NCBI GenBank assembly: GCA_023411615.1 | Contig: JAEYOR010000010.1 | Coordinates: 1-64,000, forward strand | Reading direction: 5' to 3' | Length of the DNA stretch: 64,000 nt | From: Actinomycetes bacterium | Lineage (GTDB): Bacteria; Actinomycetota; Actinomycetes; Actinomycetales; Demequinaceae | Part shown: in pieces, positions 18,942 to 26,973 of the stretch | Layout: each line of letters opens with the position of its first letter | Position numbering within the stretch: position 1 is the stretch's first letter | Notes under the pieces: generated by a model | Seen by the model: the letters and a program-made list of their open reading frames with translations, nothing else | Told to the model about the DNA's origin: nothing | The model's database searches: none | Translations under genes and position numbers: made by a program

Positions 18942-20615
18942 ATGACGTCCTCACGCTTGACAGGACGGGCGCGTTACCGGCGAATTCTTCGCTTCGCTAT
19001 GCGGCATCTCCTCGTTACGTGGTGGTACGAGATCGTGTTGCCCTCTGTGGGTCTCAAGCGGTTTGCGGCACGCTCGCGGCCTGCGCGGATGCGCCGTTTT
19101 GCCCGACGCTTCCGCGTCTTGGCTGTGGCGCTCGGCGGCCTCATGATCAAACTGGGGCAGTACTTGTCGTCCCGCCTTGACGTGCTCCCACCAGAGATCA
19201 CCAAGGAACTCGAGGGCTTGCAGGATGAGGTCCCAGCCGTGGAGTTCAGCGCAATCCGCAACCTTGCGGAGCAAGAACTCGGCGTGTCGCTAGAGCGAGT
19301 CTTCGCGAGCTTCGACGAACAGCCAGTTGCCGCCGCATCGCTCGGTCAGGCACACCGGGCCCAACTGTCCGATACCGACGCGGATGCCGCGGGCTTCCGC
19401 GACGTGGTGGTGAAGGTGCAAAGGCCAGGCATCGCCGACATCGTCGACATTGACCTTGCGGCTTTGCGCCGTGTTGCACAGTGGCTCTCGCGCGTGCGCT
19501 TAGTCAATCGGCGACTGGACGCGCCCGCCCTCATTGACGAGTTCGCGGTGACGAGCTTGGAGGAGATCGACTACCTTCACGAAGGCGCGGCATCCGAGCG
19601 TTTTGCCGCACTCTTTGAGAGCGACCCGCGCGTGCGCGTGCCGCGGGTCGCATGGGAGCGCACCACCCGGCGGGTGCTCACTCTTGAGGACGTCAGTGCC
19701 ATCAAGATCACTGATCACGAGGGGATGCGTGCGGCAGGGATCGATCCGTCGGAGGTTGCACCGGTCTTTGCCGAGGTGATGTTCGATCAACTCTTCCGGC
19801 ACGGGTACTTCCACGCGGATCCCCACCCCGGCAATCTCTTTGTCACGCCCCTCAGCGGGGACGGACCTCCATGGGCGCTCACGGTGGTCGACTTCGGAAT
19901 GATGGGCTCCGTCACACCCGCGCTGAAATCTGCACTGCGCAAATTGGTGATCGCGGCGGCAATGCGTGATGGCAAGGCGATGGTCGCGGCAATGAGCGAG
20001 GCAGGCGTGCTGCTTCCAAATGCTGAGTCCGGCGAACTTGAGCGCGTCATCAGCCATGCATTCGCGCGGTTCGGTGGGATGGGGTTCGCGGAGCTGCGCC
20101 AAGTCGATCCGCGCGAATTCCGAGAGTTCGCAGCGGAGTTCAGTGACATCATGCTGAGCCTGCCGTTCCAGTTGCCGGCGAACTATCTGCTCGTCATGCG
20201 AACAACCTCCCTCACGTCCGGGGTGTGCAGTGGTCTCGATCCTTCATACAACCTGTGGGACTCGGTTGAGCCATACGCCCAGGGTTTGCTGAGGGACGAG
20301 AGCGGGGGCTTCATCACAGACGCAGTGAACTCTCTGCGGGACGCCCTGAAGATTGGGCTTGGTTTGCCAGCACGCGTCGACGCGTTGCTCAGCCAGGCGG
20401 AAAATGGCGGCCTCCGGATCGAGGCACCAGGTATCGAGCGGACTCTTGTGCGCCAAGAGCGCGCATCACGGCGGACCACGTCGGCAGTTCTCTTCGCATC
20501 CTTGTTTGTGGGTGGGGCGATCCTCCGCCTCGACGGCAGTGCGTGGGCAGTGGCTGTCATGGCGGCGTCTGCGGTGCCATTTCTTCATGCCGTGTTTGGG
20601 GGACGCCGACGCTAG
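18942..20615 (+). CDS. ABC1/UbiB-family atypical kinase
   Basis: A 557-aa AarF/ABC1/UbiB-like protein. Seen: the family's KxGQ motif (IKLGQYLSSRLDVLPPEI), the ATP-binding PVAAASLGQAHRAQL (Ala-rich loop), VVKVQRPGI with the catalytic lysine, HADPHPGNLFV and VVDFGMMG, and two hydrophobic C-terminal helices (about residues 505-550). In proteobacteria UbiB supports ubiquinone synthesis; in actinobacteria, which use menaquinone, the role is unclear but probably concerns isoprenoid lipids at the membrane. ATG 18942 is preferred over the TTG at 18912. Confidence 0.85.
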   Translation: MTSSRLTGRARYRRILRFAMRHLLVTWWYEIVLPSVGLKRFAARSRPARMRRFARRFRVLAVALGGLMIKLGQYLSSRLDVLPPEITKELEGLQDEVPAVEFSAIRNLAEQELGVSLERVFASFDEQPVAAASLGQAHRAQLSDTDADAAGFRDVVVKVQRPGIADIVDIDLAALRRVAQWLSRVRLVNRRLDAPALIDEFAVTSLEEIDYLHEGAASERFAALFESDPRVRVPRVAWERTTRRVLTLEDVSAIKITDHEGMRAAGIDPSEVAPVFAEVMFDQLFRHGYFHADPHPGNLFVTPLSGDGPPWALTVVDFGMMGSVTPALKSALRKLVIAAAMRDGKAMVAAMSEAGVLLPNAESGELERVISHAFARFGGMGFAELRQVDPREFREFAAEFSDIMLSLPFQLPANYLLVMRTTSLTSGVCSGLDPSYNLWDSVEPYAQGLLRDESGGFITDAVNSLRDALKIGLGLPARVDALLSQAENGGLRIEAPGIERTLVRQERASRRTTSAVLFASLFVGGAILRLDGSAWAVAVMAASAVPFLHAVFGGRRR

Positions 20616-20744
20616 CGAAAGGGCAGCGTCGGCCCGAGACGTGGATGGCGCATCATGCCCCTTCCGCTCATGACACCTCGACCCGCCGCCTGGCTGTAAG
20701 GTGCCTCAAGAAGCCAGCGCACCTCACCTCTGCAAGGACTCTTG

Positions 20745-21344
20745 ATGGCCAAGTTGTACTTCCGCTATGGAGCGATGAACTCCTCGAAATCGGCGCTGTT
20801 GCTCACCGCGGCGTATAACTACCAAGAGCGCGACCAACACCCTGTCATCCTTAAGCCCGGAGTTGACACCAAAGCAGGAGCGTCGGTGCAGTCTCGCATC
20901 GGTGTCGAGCGGCCTGTCGACATTCTCCTCGGAACGAGTGACTCGTTTCGTACCGCGCTCGAGGCACACCGCCCGCTCAGCGGCATTGACGCCGTCTTCG
21001 TCGATGAGGCCCAGTTCCTCACACCAGCTCAGGTTGATGAGGCCTTTGTTGTGGCAGTCAAAGATGGCATTCCGGTGCTGTGCTATGGACTGCGTGGTGA
21101 CTTCATGACGCGGTCGTTCCCGGGGTCGATGCGCCTCATGGAGATTGCGCACTCGATCGAGGAACTGAAGACGATCTGCCGCTGCGGTTCGAAAGCAATC
21201 TTCAACGCACGGATTGTGGGTGGCACGTTCGTGCGGCATGGCGATCAGGTCGCGATCGATGGCCACGATGCTCGGTACGAGTCTCTTTGCGGTCGGTGCT
21301 ACTTGAACAAGGTGGGTCCCTTCCCCGAGTCGGCGCATACGTGA
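20745..21344 (+). CDS. tdk: Thymidine kinase
   Basis: Salvages thymidine to dTMP with ATP. The 199-aa type II enzyme has the P-loop GAMNSSKSALLL, DAVFVDEAQFL (Walker B), the lasso-loop tyrosine region, and the structural zinc cysteines CRCG and CGRC near the C terminus. ATG 20745 follows AAGGACTCTTG. A possible -10 (TAAGGT) sits at 20697-20702. The gene stands alone between the ABC1 gene and pit. Confidence 0.95.
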   Translation: MAKLYFRYGAMNSSKSALLLTAAYNYQERDQHPVILKPGVDTKAGASVQSRIGVERPVDILLGTSDSFRTALEAHRPLSGIDAVFVDEAQFLTPAQVDEAFVVAVKDGIPVLCYGLRGDFMTRSFPGSMRLMEIAHSIEELKTICRCGSKAIFNARIVGGTFVRHGDQVAIDGHDARYESLCGRCYLNKVGPFPESAHT

Positions 21345-21362
21345 CAATCAGGACAGCACGCA

Positions 21363-21391
21363 GGGGACGGTCCCAATTGGGTCCCAGGACC
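21363..21391. promoter_or_regulatory. Cluster of GGGAC/GTCCC half sites upstream of pit
   Basis: GGGGACGGTCCC (21363-21374), the palindrome CCCAATTGGG (21372-21381) and GTCCCAGGACC (21381-21391) are packed within 60 bases upstream of pit. The last 11-mer recurs exactly upstream of the flavodoxin gene at 39587-39597. Function unknown; a dimeric or tandem-binding regulator is likely. Confidence 0.4.
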
Positions 21392-21420
21392 TGTACGAAC
21401 TCGCAGGAAAGTGCGTAACA

Positions 21421-22629
21421 ATGGAGACCGTGACAGAGCCCGTGCTACTGGCGATCGTGGTCGCGACCGCACTCGCATTCGACTTCACAAACGGGTTTCA
21501 CGACACCGGAAACGCGATGGCGACGTCGATCGCCACCCGGGCCCTCAGCCCGCGCCGTGCGGTGTTGCTCTCAGCAAGCCTCAACCTCGTTGGCGCATTC
21601 TTGTCGCTCGCCGTGGCGGCAACGATTGCAAAGGGAATTGTCGACTCCGGCGTCGTCACCCTTGACGTCGTGCTTGGCGGGCTCGTTGGCGGAATCGTGT
21701 GGAACCTCGTCACGTGGCTCTTTGGCATCCCGTCGAGCTCCTCTCATGCGCTCGTGGGCGGAGTCGTGGGTGCCGTGCTCGCCGCTGTTGGCGGTGGAGG
21801 AGTGTTGTGGGGTGGCCTCATCGCCAAGGTGCTCATCCCCGCCTTGCTTGCGCCGCTTGTGGCGATTCTCGTGGCGTCGATCGCGACGCGTCTCGTCATG
21901 CGCGTGACGCGGAATGTTCCGCAGAAGGACAACGATCGGATGTTCCGCTGGGGCCAGATCGGCTCGGCATCGCTTGTGTCGCTCGCGCATGGCACCAACG
22001 ACGCGCAAAAGTCGATGGGCATCATCCTCTTGGCGCTCATCGCCGCAGGTGCCGTGCCTGCTGATTCCAATGTTCCGTGGTGGGTCATCATCTCGTGTGC
22101 GGTGGCGATGGCGCTCGGCACGTACACCGGCGGGTGGCGCGTCATTCGCACGCTGGGCAAAGGCCTTGTCGAGCTTGAGTCCCGCCAGGGCATGGCCGCC
22201 GAAACGTCGTCGGCGGCCGTCATCTTGTTGTCGAGTCACTTCGGATACTCACTGTCCACCACGCACGTCGCCACAGGATCGATCATGGGTTCGGGTGTGG
22301 GTGCGAAGGGAAGTTCGGTGCGGTGGAAGGTCGCGGGCCGGATGGCCATCGCGTGGCTCATCACTGTTCCCGCTGCGGGCCTCGTGGGCGCTGCGTGTTA
22401 CTGGCTTGACACCGCGACGAGTTCTTACGCTGTCATCGCTCTGCTTGTCGTCGTTGCAGGATCAATCGTCGCGTGGTCGCGTGTGCGCCCGGTCAACCCA
22501 TCGAATGTCAACGACGCGTGGGATGAAGGCGATCCTCAGGCAGTGATCGCGGAGTCACTCGTCGACCACGACCCGAGCCTCCTTGCCGCAGCTCCTGTGG
22601 GCGCTGACGACATGAGGACCAAGGCATAG
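21421..22629 (+). CDS. pit: Low-affinity inorganic phosphate transporter, PiT family
   Basis: Proton- or metal-phosphate symporter of the inner membrane. The 402-aa protein has about ten membrane segments and two duplicated PiT signatures: DFTNGFHDTGNAMATSIATRAL near the N terminus and SLAHGTNDAQKSMGI in the second half, plus PSSSSHALVGG. The start is ATG 21421; the GTG at 21430 is an alternative. A short membrane protein follows 4 bases later. Confidence 0.94.
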   Translation: METVTEPVLLAIVVATALAFDFTNGFHDTGNAMATSIATRALSPRRAVLLSASLNLVGAFLSLAVAATIAKGIVDSGVVTLDVVLGGLVGGIVWNLVTWLFGIPSSSSHALVGGVVGAVLAAVGGGGVLWGGLIAKVLIPALLAPLVAILVASIATRLVMRVTRNVPQKDNDRMFRWGQIGSASLVSLAHGTNDAQKSMGIILLALIAAGAVPADSNVPWWVIISCAVAMALGTYTGGWRVIRTLGKGLVELESRQGMAAETSSAAVILLSSHFGYSLSTTHVATGSIMGSGVGAKGSSVRWKVAGRMAIAWLITVPAAGLVGAACYWLDTATSSYAVIALLVVVAGSIVAWSRVRPVNPSNVNDAWDEGDPQAVIAESLVDHDPSLLAAAPVGADDMRTKA

Positions 22630-22633
22630 AGCG

Positions 22634-22870
22634 GTGTCGGACTTCATTGAGTGGGGCTCGCTTGCCCAAGTGGTGATTGTTGGCATCATCGCCGGTGCCG
22701 GACTTCCCTTCGCGTTCGCCATAGGAGTGCGTGCGGTCGCGGGAAAGAATGCGCGAGACGAGGACGGTCATATTCCACGGCGCCGGAAGACGATTGCAGC
22801 GTGCGCGTTCGGTGTGGTGGTCCTTGCCACGCTCGGAGCGGTTGCCTATATCGCAGGCGGCGGGCACTAA
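22634..22870 (+). CDS. Small two-helix membrane protein downstream of pit
   Basis: A 78-aa protein with two predicted membrane helices (about residues 10-32 and 52-74) joined by a basic loop (GKNARDEDGHIPRRRKT). It starts at GTG 22634, four bases after pit, so it is very likely in the same operon and may be an accessory subunit. I recognise no family with confidence. Its last 4 bases overlap the convergent gene. Confidence 0.7.
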   Translation: MSDFIEWGSLAQVVIVGIIAGAGLPFAFAIGVRAVAGKNARDEDGHIPRRRKTIAACAFGVVVLATLGAVAYIAGGGH

Positions 22871-23703
22871 CGCCCGAGTCGTCTCCGCGCCGCACCGGAC
22901 ACCTCCGAGTGGGGGTACTCAAGGAAGATCTCTGCTGCCTCGTCCGGTACGTGTGGGTTCACCAGCAAAGCCGCCAGCACGGTTGGGTGGCGCTCTTGCT
23001 CGATTGCTGCCATCAGAGCCGGCGCGGGCGTTGACTCGTTCTGCGCTGCCCACCATCGGACATCCGGGTCCGAGTCGAGGGTGAGGTCGGTGAGGATGTC
23101 GGGATCGGTATTGACGTCCGATGCTTGTCGCAGGCGATTGACTCCGTCGGAGCCCTTCGCGATGTCGCCGGCGACATTGTCGAGTGCGGCGGCGAGGTCG
23201 TGCGAGTTGGAGTTGCGGTATTGCTTCGACAGTTCACGGACGTAATCTGACAGCTCATTGGCTTCGTTCTGTCGTGCGACGATCTCAAGCACGGTGCGGC
23301 CATCTGGCTCGGCGATCTCATGTTTGATGACCATGCCAAGGCGCCGTAGAGTCTCCGCCACGTTGAGCGCAGGGTGGCGCGGATCGCCGTCTGCTTCAGC
23401 GCGAGCCTCACCCTCTGCCTTGCCGATGATCGCGAGTGCCTGTGCCATTGCCTCAAGACGGCCGCTTTGGAAGGCTTCGTCACTTGAGTAAGACTCGACA
23501 GGGTGGGTGTCGGTGTTGTCGAGCATCTGGTCGAGAGCGATGACCTTACGGGCTGCGGACATCGTCTCGCATTCGTCGCCGGCATCGCATGTGGCACATG
23601 CGTGGTGACGTGTCGTGTGGATCGCTTCAGCCACAATCGCGTGCCGGCGCGCGGTGGGCGAAGCCGATACTTGAGCGTTTTGCGTGTGCGGTGACACGGC
23701 CAC
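22867..23703 (-). CDS. Uncharacterised protein with leucine-rich-variant-like repeats
   Basis: A 278-aa soluble protein that I do not recognise. The N-terminal region holds a possible metal site (HHACATCDAGDEC, residues 33-45). The middle is charged and helical (AEGEARAEADGDPRHPALNVAETLRRLG). The C-terminal 90 residues show short repeats of the type LTLDSDPDVRWWAAQNESTP...LLVNPHVPDEAAEIFL, like leucine-rich variant or HEAT-like repeats. GTG 23703 follows GAGGAG. It is convergent with pit and divergent from nrdD. Function unknown. Confidence 0.75.
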   Translation of the reverse strand: MAVSPHTQNAQVSASPTARRHAIVAEAIHTTRHHACATCDAGDECETMSAARKVIALDQMLDNTDTHPVESYSSDEAFQSGRLEAMAQALAIIGKAEGEARAEADGDPRHPALNVAETLRRLGMVIKHEIAEPDGRTVLEIVARQNEANELSDYVRELSKQYRNSNSHDLAAALDNVAGDIAKGSDGVNRLRQASDVNTDPDILTDLTLDSDPDVRWWAAQNESTPAPALMAAIEQERHPTVLAALLVNPHVPDEAAEIFLEYPHSEVSGAARRRLGR

Positions 23704-23965
23704 GTCACTCCTCAGGGTCGCAGGAACAGGCTCGAACGCCGCCGGGTAGGCAGTTACTTGTCTTATCGGCCCTGGACCTCTTTCGGATAGCGCTCATGGG
23801 GCAGAACGTGGCGACAGTGAGAATGTCCACACGTCTGCGAGCGCACGTAAGGCGTCGGCGGGCGCGGCACGCGCGACACGCCGGATGAGGCAGAACTCAT
23901 CGGACGAGCGGGGCCTATCTCTCAGGTGATTCCTCATGTCCGCCTCCCTGCATCGACGCGGACAA
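23704..23965. other. Long intergenic region with no recognised gene
   Basis: About 260 bases between the LRV-like gene and the nrdD control region. It should hold the promoter of the minus-strand gene. The only structure I see is a 6-bp hairpin, GATGAG-gcagaa-CTCATC, at 23884-23901. It matches no riboswitch class that I can recognise (checked by eye for cobalamin, TPP, glycine, ydaO and SAM cores). It may also be part of a long nrdD leader if an upstream promoter exists. Confidence 0.5.
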
Positions 23966-23979
23966 GGGACCTTGGGCCC
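23966..23979 (+). promoter_or_regulatory. DosR/DevR-like box upstream of nrdD
   Basis: GGGACCTTGGGCCC matches the mycobacterial DosR consensus GGGACTWWAGTCCC at 11 of 14 positions. Its centre is 41.5 bases upstream of the start expected from the TAGTGT -10 at 24002-24007, the usual activator position. Confidence 0.45.
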
Positions 23980-23991
23980 AGAACTGGCAAA

Positions 23992-24007
23992 TCGCTAGAT
24001 CTAGTGT
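23992..24007. promoter_or_regulatory. NrdR box 1
   Basis: TCGCTAGATCTAGTGT fits the 16-bp NrdR consensus acaCwAtATaTwGtgt, with a perfect central palindrome CTAGATCTAG. It overlaps the probable -10 TAGTGT, so NrdR binding would repress nrdD. Confidence 0.8.
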
Positions 24008-24023
24008 AGAGAAACCGCAATCA

Positions 24024-24039
24024 CCCCCATATGTAGTGG
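24024..24039. promoter_or_regulatory. NrdR box 2
   Basis: CCCCCATATGTAGTGG; the core CATATGTAG fits the NrdR consensus. It starts 32 bases after box 1, about three helical turns, the standard tandem spacing for NrdR operators. Confidence 0.8.
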
Positions 24040-24100
24040 TTCGCCGGCGACTTACTCAGACACACGGCGTGGTGTGATCACGAGAGGAAAGACCACCATC

Positions 24101-26365
24101 ATGAGCATCATCGACATCGAAGCAGGCGCACAAGCGAACGCCCAGGACACGCGCGCCCACCTTGACGTTGTCAAGCGGGACGGGCGCACTCTGCGCTTTG
24201 ACGACGTTCGGATTCGTCAAGCCCTCATGAAGGCCTTCGAGGCTGTGCACGGCACGCTGACGCCCACCCATGAGCGTACGATCAAGCGGCTCGTCGAGGA
24301 CATCGCTGAAGAGATCCGCTCACGTTATGACTCGAGCGTGAAGATTTACGAGATCCAAGCGGCGGTGGAGCACGTATTGCTCGAGGAGCGGGAGTACGAC
24401 GTTGCCCGTGCCTACATTGACTACCGGGTCCAGCGCGACTTCGCGCGGAGCAAGGCCACCGACCTCAACCACTCGATCACCAAGCTTCTCGACAAAGACC
24501 AGACAGTGGTCAACGAGAACGCCAACAAGGATGCCGAGGTCTTCAATACACAGCGTGACCTGACCGCGGGAATGGTGGGCAAAGCCATTGGCCTCAAAAT
24601 GTTGCCGGCACACGTGGCCAACGCGCATCAGAAGGGCGACATTCACTACCACGACCTTGACTATCACCCATACGCGCCGATGACGAACTGCTGCCTCATC
24701 GACTTCAAGAACATGTTGTCTCGTGGTTTCCGCATCGGCAACGCTCAGGTCGAGCCGCCTAAGTCGATTCAGACCGCAACGGCACAGATCTCGCAGATCA
24801 TTGCGAACGTCTCGTCGAGCCAATATGGCGGATGTACCGTCAACCGCATTGACGAACTCCTCGCGCCGTACGCCGCTCTCAACTTTGACAAGCACATGGC
24901 CGACGCTGCTGCGTGGATCGCGGACGAGTCGAAGCGCGAAGAGTTCGCGCGATCGAAGACGTTGAAGGACATCTACGACGCGATGCAGAGCCTGGAGTAT
25001 GAGATCAACACGCTCTTCACGTCCAACGGGCAAACGCCTTTCACATCAGTGGGCTTTGGTCTCGGTGAGGGTTGGTATGAGCGCGAAATTCAAAAGGCGA
25101 TCCTCAATATCCGCATCCGGGGGCTCGGTTCGGAGGGCCGCACTGCGATCTTCCCCAAACTTCTCTTCACCCTGAAGAAGGGCCTCAACCTCAAGCCGGG
25201 TGAGCCCAATTACGACATCAAGAAGCTCGCCGTCGAGTGCGCCACCAAGCGCATGTACCCCGACGTGTTGAGCTACGACAAGATCGTCGAGATCACGGGT
25301 TCGTTCAAGGCGCCAATGGGGTGCCGCTCATTCGTGCAGGGCTGGACCGATGAGAACGGCAATGACGTGGTGGAGGGCCGCATGAACCTCGGCGTCGTCA
25401 CTCTCAATCTGCCTCGCATCGCGATGGAGGCCCGAGGAAGCGTCGAAGTGTTCTGGGCTCTCCTCGAAGAGCGGCTTGACACGATGCATGACGCCATCAT
25501 GTTTCGCATCAAGCGCTGCACGGAAGCAAAGCCCGGAAACGCACCGATTCTGTACGTGCATGGGGCTTTCGGAAAGCGACTCAATCCATCAGATGAGGTC
25601 GATGAGCTGTTCCGCGACGGCCGTGCCACAGTGTCACTTGGATACATCGGCCTCTATGAGGTGGCAGCCGCTTTCTACGGTGGTGAATGGGAAGGCAACC
25701 CAGAGGCAAAGAAGCTCACCGTCGACGTCCTCACGTCACTCCTCGATCACGCCAAGAAGTGGCGCGCTGAGTCGGGGTATTGGGTGAGCGTCTACTCCAC
25801 GCCCTCGGAAAGCCTGACGGATCGGTTCTGCCGGCTCGACCGGGAGCGTTTTGGCGTGGTCGAGAACATCACGGACAAGGACTACTACACCAACAGCTTC
25901 CACTACGACGTTCGAAAGAATCCGACGCCATTCGAAAAGCTCGATTTTGAAGCGGAGTACGCGCCGCTCACGTCTGGCGGTTTCATCCACTACTGCGAGT
26001 ACCCCGTGCTCCAGCAGAACCCAGTTGCGCTCGAATCGGTGTGGGATTACGCCTATGACCGCGTGGGCTACCTTGGCACGAACACGCCCATTGATCGCTG
26101 CTACGAGTGCGGATTTGCCGGAGACTTCGACCCGACTGCACGAGGCTTTGCCTGCCCCAGTTGCGGCAATGACGACCCGCGCACCTGCGACGTGGTGAAG
26201 CGCACATGTGGCTATCTCGGCAACCCACAGCAGCGGCCGATGGTCCATGGCCGTCACATGGAGATCTCGGCGCGAGTGAAGCACATGGATTCGTCTGACG
26301 TGCGGGTGCCGCTGAGCGCGATGGGGTCCGACGGTGAGGTGCCGACGGGCGGGAAGCCCTGCTGA
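24101..26365 (+). CDS. nrdD: Anaerobic (class III) ribonucleoside-triphosphate reductase
   Basis: Makes dNTPs without oxygen through a glycyl radical. The 754-aa protein has an N-terminal ATP-cone (VVKRDGRTLRFDDVRIRQALMKAFE, about residues 15-105) for allosteric control, the catalytic barrel, a four-cysteine zinc site (CYECG...CPSCG) and the radical glycine G704 in RTCGYLGN. After that it runs about 50 residues to a terminal GGKPC. ATG 24101 is chosen; GAGAGGAAAG precedes it. nrdG follows. Control by NrdR and probably by a DosR-like activator is indicated upstream. Confidence 0.96.
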   Translation: MSIIDIEAGAQANAQDTRAHLDVVKRDGRTLRFDDVRIRQALMKAFEAVHGTLTPTHERTIKRLVEDIAEEIRSRYDSSVKIYEIQAAVEHVLLEEREYDVARAYIDYRVQRDFARSKATDLNHSITKLLDKDQTVVNENANKDAEVFNTQRDLTAGMVGKAIGLKMLPAHVANAHQKGDIHYHDLDYHPYAPMTNCCLIDFKNMLSRGFRIGNAQVEPPKSIQTATAQISQIIANVSSSQYGGCTVNRIDELLAPYAALNFDKHMADAAAWIADESKREEFARSKTLKDIYDAMQSLEYEINTLFTSNGQTPFTSVGFGLGEGWYEREIQKAILNIRIRGLGSEGRTAIFPKLLFTLKKGLNLKPGEPNYDIKKLAVECATKRMYPDVLSYDKIVEITGSFKAPMGCRSFVQGWTDENGNDVVEGRMNLGVVTLNLPRIAMEARGSVEVFWALLEERLDTMHDAIMFRIKRCTEAKPGNAPILYVHGAFGKRLNPSDEVDELFRDGRATVSLGYIGLYEVAAAFYGGEWEGNPEAKKLTVDVLTSLLDHAKKWRAESGYWVSVYSTPSESLTDRFCRLDRERFGVVENITDKDYYTNSFHYDVRKNPTPFEKLDFEAEYAPLTSGGFIHYCEYPVLQQNPVALESVWDYAYDRVGYLGTNTPIDRCYECGFAGDFDPTARGFACPSCGNDDPRTCDVVKRTCGYLGNPQQRPMVHGRHMEISARVKHMDSSDVRVPLSAMGSDGEVPTGGKPC

Positions 26366-26376
26366 GAGGGCGTGTC

Positions 26377-26973
26377 ATGGCGCTTACTCCCAATCCGCGC
26401 ACGTGGGTCGCCGACAAGGCGAGTCACCAGTACGTCGCAGACTACAAGCCGTTCTCCTTTGTTGATGGCCAAGGGGTGCGCTGCTCTTTGTATGTGAGCG
26501 GCTGCTTCTTCAAGTGTGAAGGCTGCTACAACGAGGAAGCGTGGAGCTTTCGCTATGGCTCGCCCTACACGGTCGAACTTGAAGATCGCATTCTTCAGGA
26601 CCTCGCGCATGAGGCAGTTCAGGGTCTATCGCTCCTGGGTGGTGAGCCATTCCTCAACACCCAGGTGTGCCTGTCTGTGACCGAGCGGGTGCGTGCCACT
26701 TTCGGATGGGCGAAGGATGTGTGGTGCTGGTCCGGCTACACATTTGAACAACTGATGGCGGACAGCCCAGACAAGCGACGATTGCTTGAACTCGTTGATG
26801 TTCTTGTCGACGGGACCTACGACCACGAGCAGCGGGATCTTTCACTAGCCTTTCGCGGAAGTCGCAATCAGCGCGTTCTTGACGTGCCAGCGTCACTCGC
26901 CCAAGGCATAGCGGTGCCGTGGCTGGGCATTGCGGAGGGCGCCGACGCTATTGCCAGCGCCCGCGTCGGATGA
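26377..26973 (+). CDS. nrdG: Anaerobic ribonucleotide reductase-activating protein
   Basis: Radical-SAM enzyme that installs the glycyl radical in NrdD using S-adenosylmethionine and a 4Fe-4S cluster. The 198-aa protein has the cluster motif CFFKCEGC, the SAM-binding LSLLGGEPF and DVWCWSGYTFEQL, a family signature. It starts 11 bases after nrdD with GAGAGGG as ribosome binding site. Its 3' end overlaps glpQ on the other strand by 26 bases. Confidence 0.95.
   Translation: MALTPNPRTWVADKASHQYVADYKPFSFVDGQGVRCSLYVSGCFFKCEGCYNEEAWSFRYGSPYTVELEDRILQDLAHEAVQGLSLLGGEPFLNTQVCLSVTERVRATFGWAKDVWCWSGYTFEQLMADSPDKRRLLELVDVLVDGTYDHEQRDLSLAFRGSRNQRVLDVPASLAQGIAVPWLGIAEGADAIASARVG

Noticed and set aside
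23589..23888. 99-codon plus-strand frame running from the LRV-like gene into the intergenic region
   Set aside because: Begins inside the opposite-strand gene, Arg-rich tail, no ribosome binding site.
23881..23945. Possible riboswitch (segment CTCTCAGG recalls glycine riboswitches)
   Set aside because: The conserved GCCGAAGG-type core and the paired helices of the class are missing, and nrdD is not a glycine-pathway gene.
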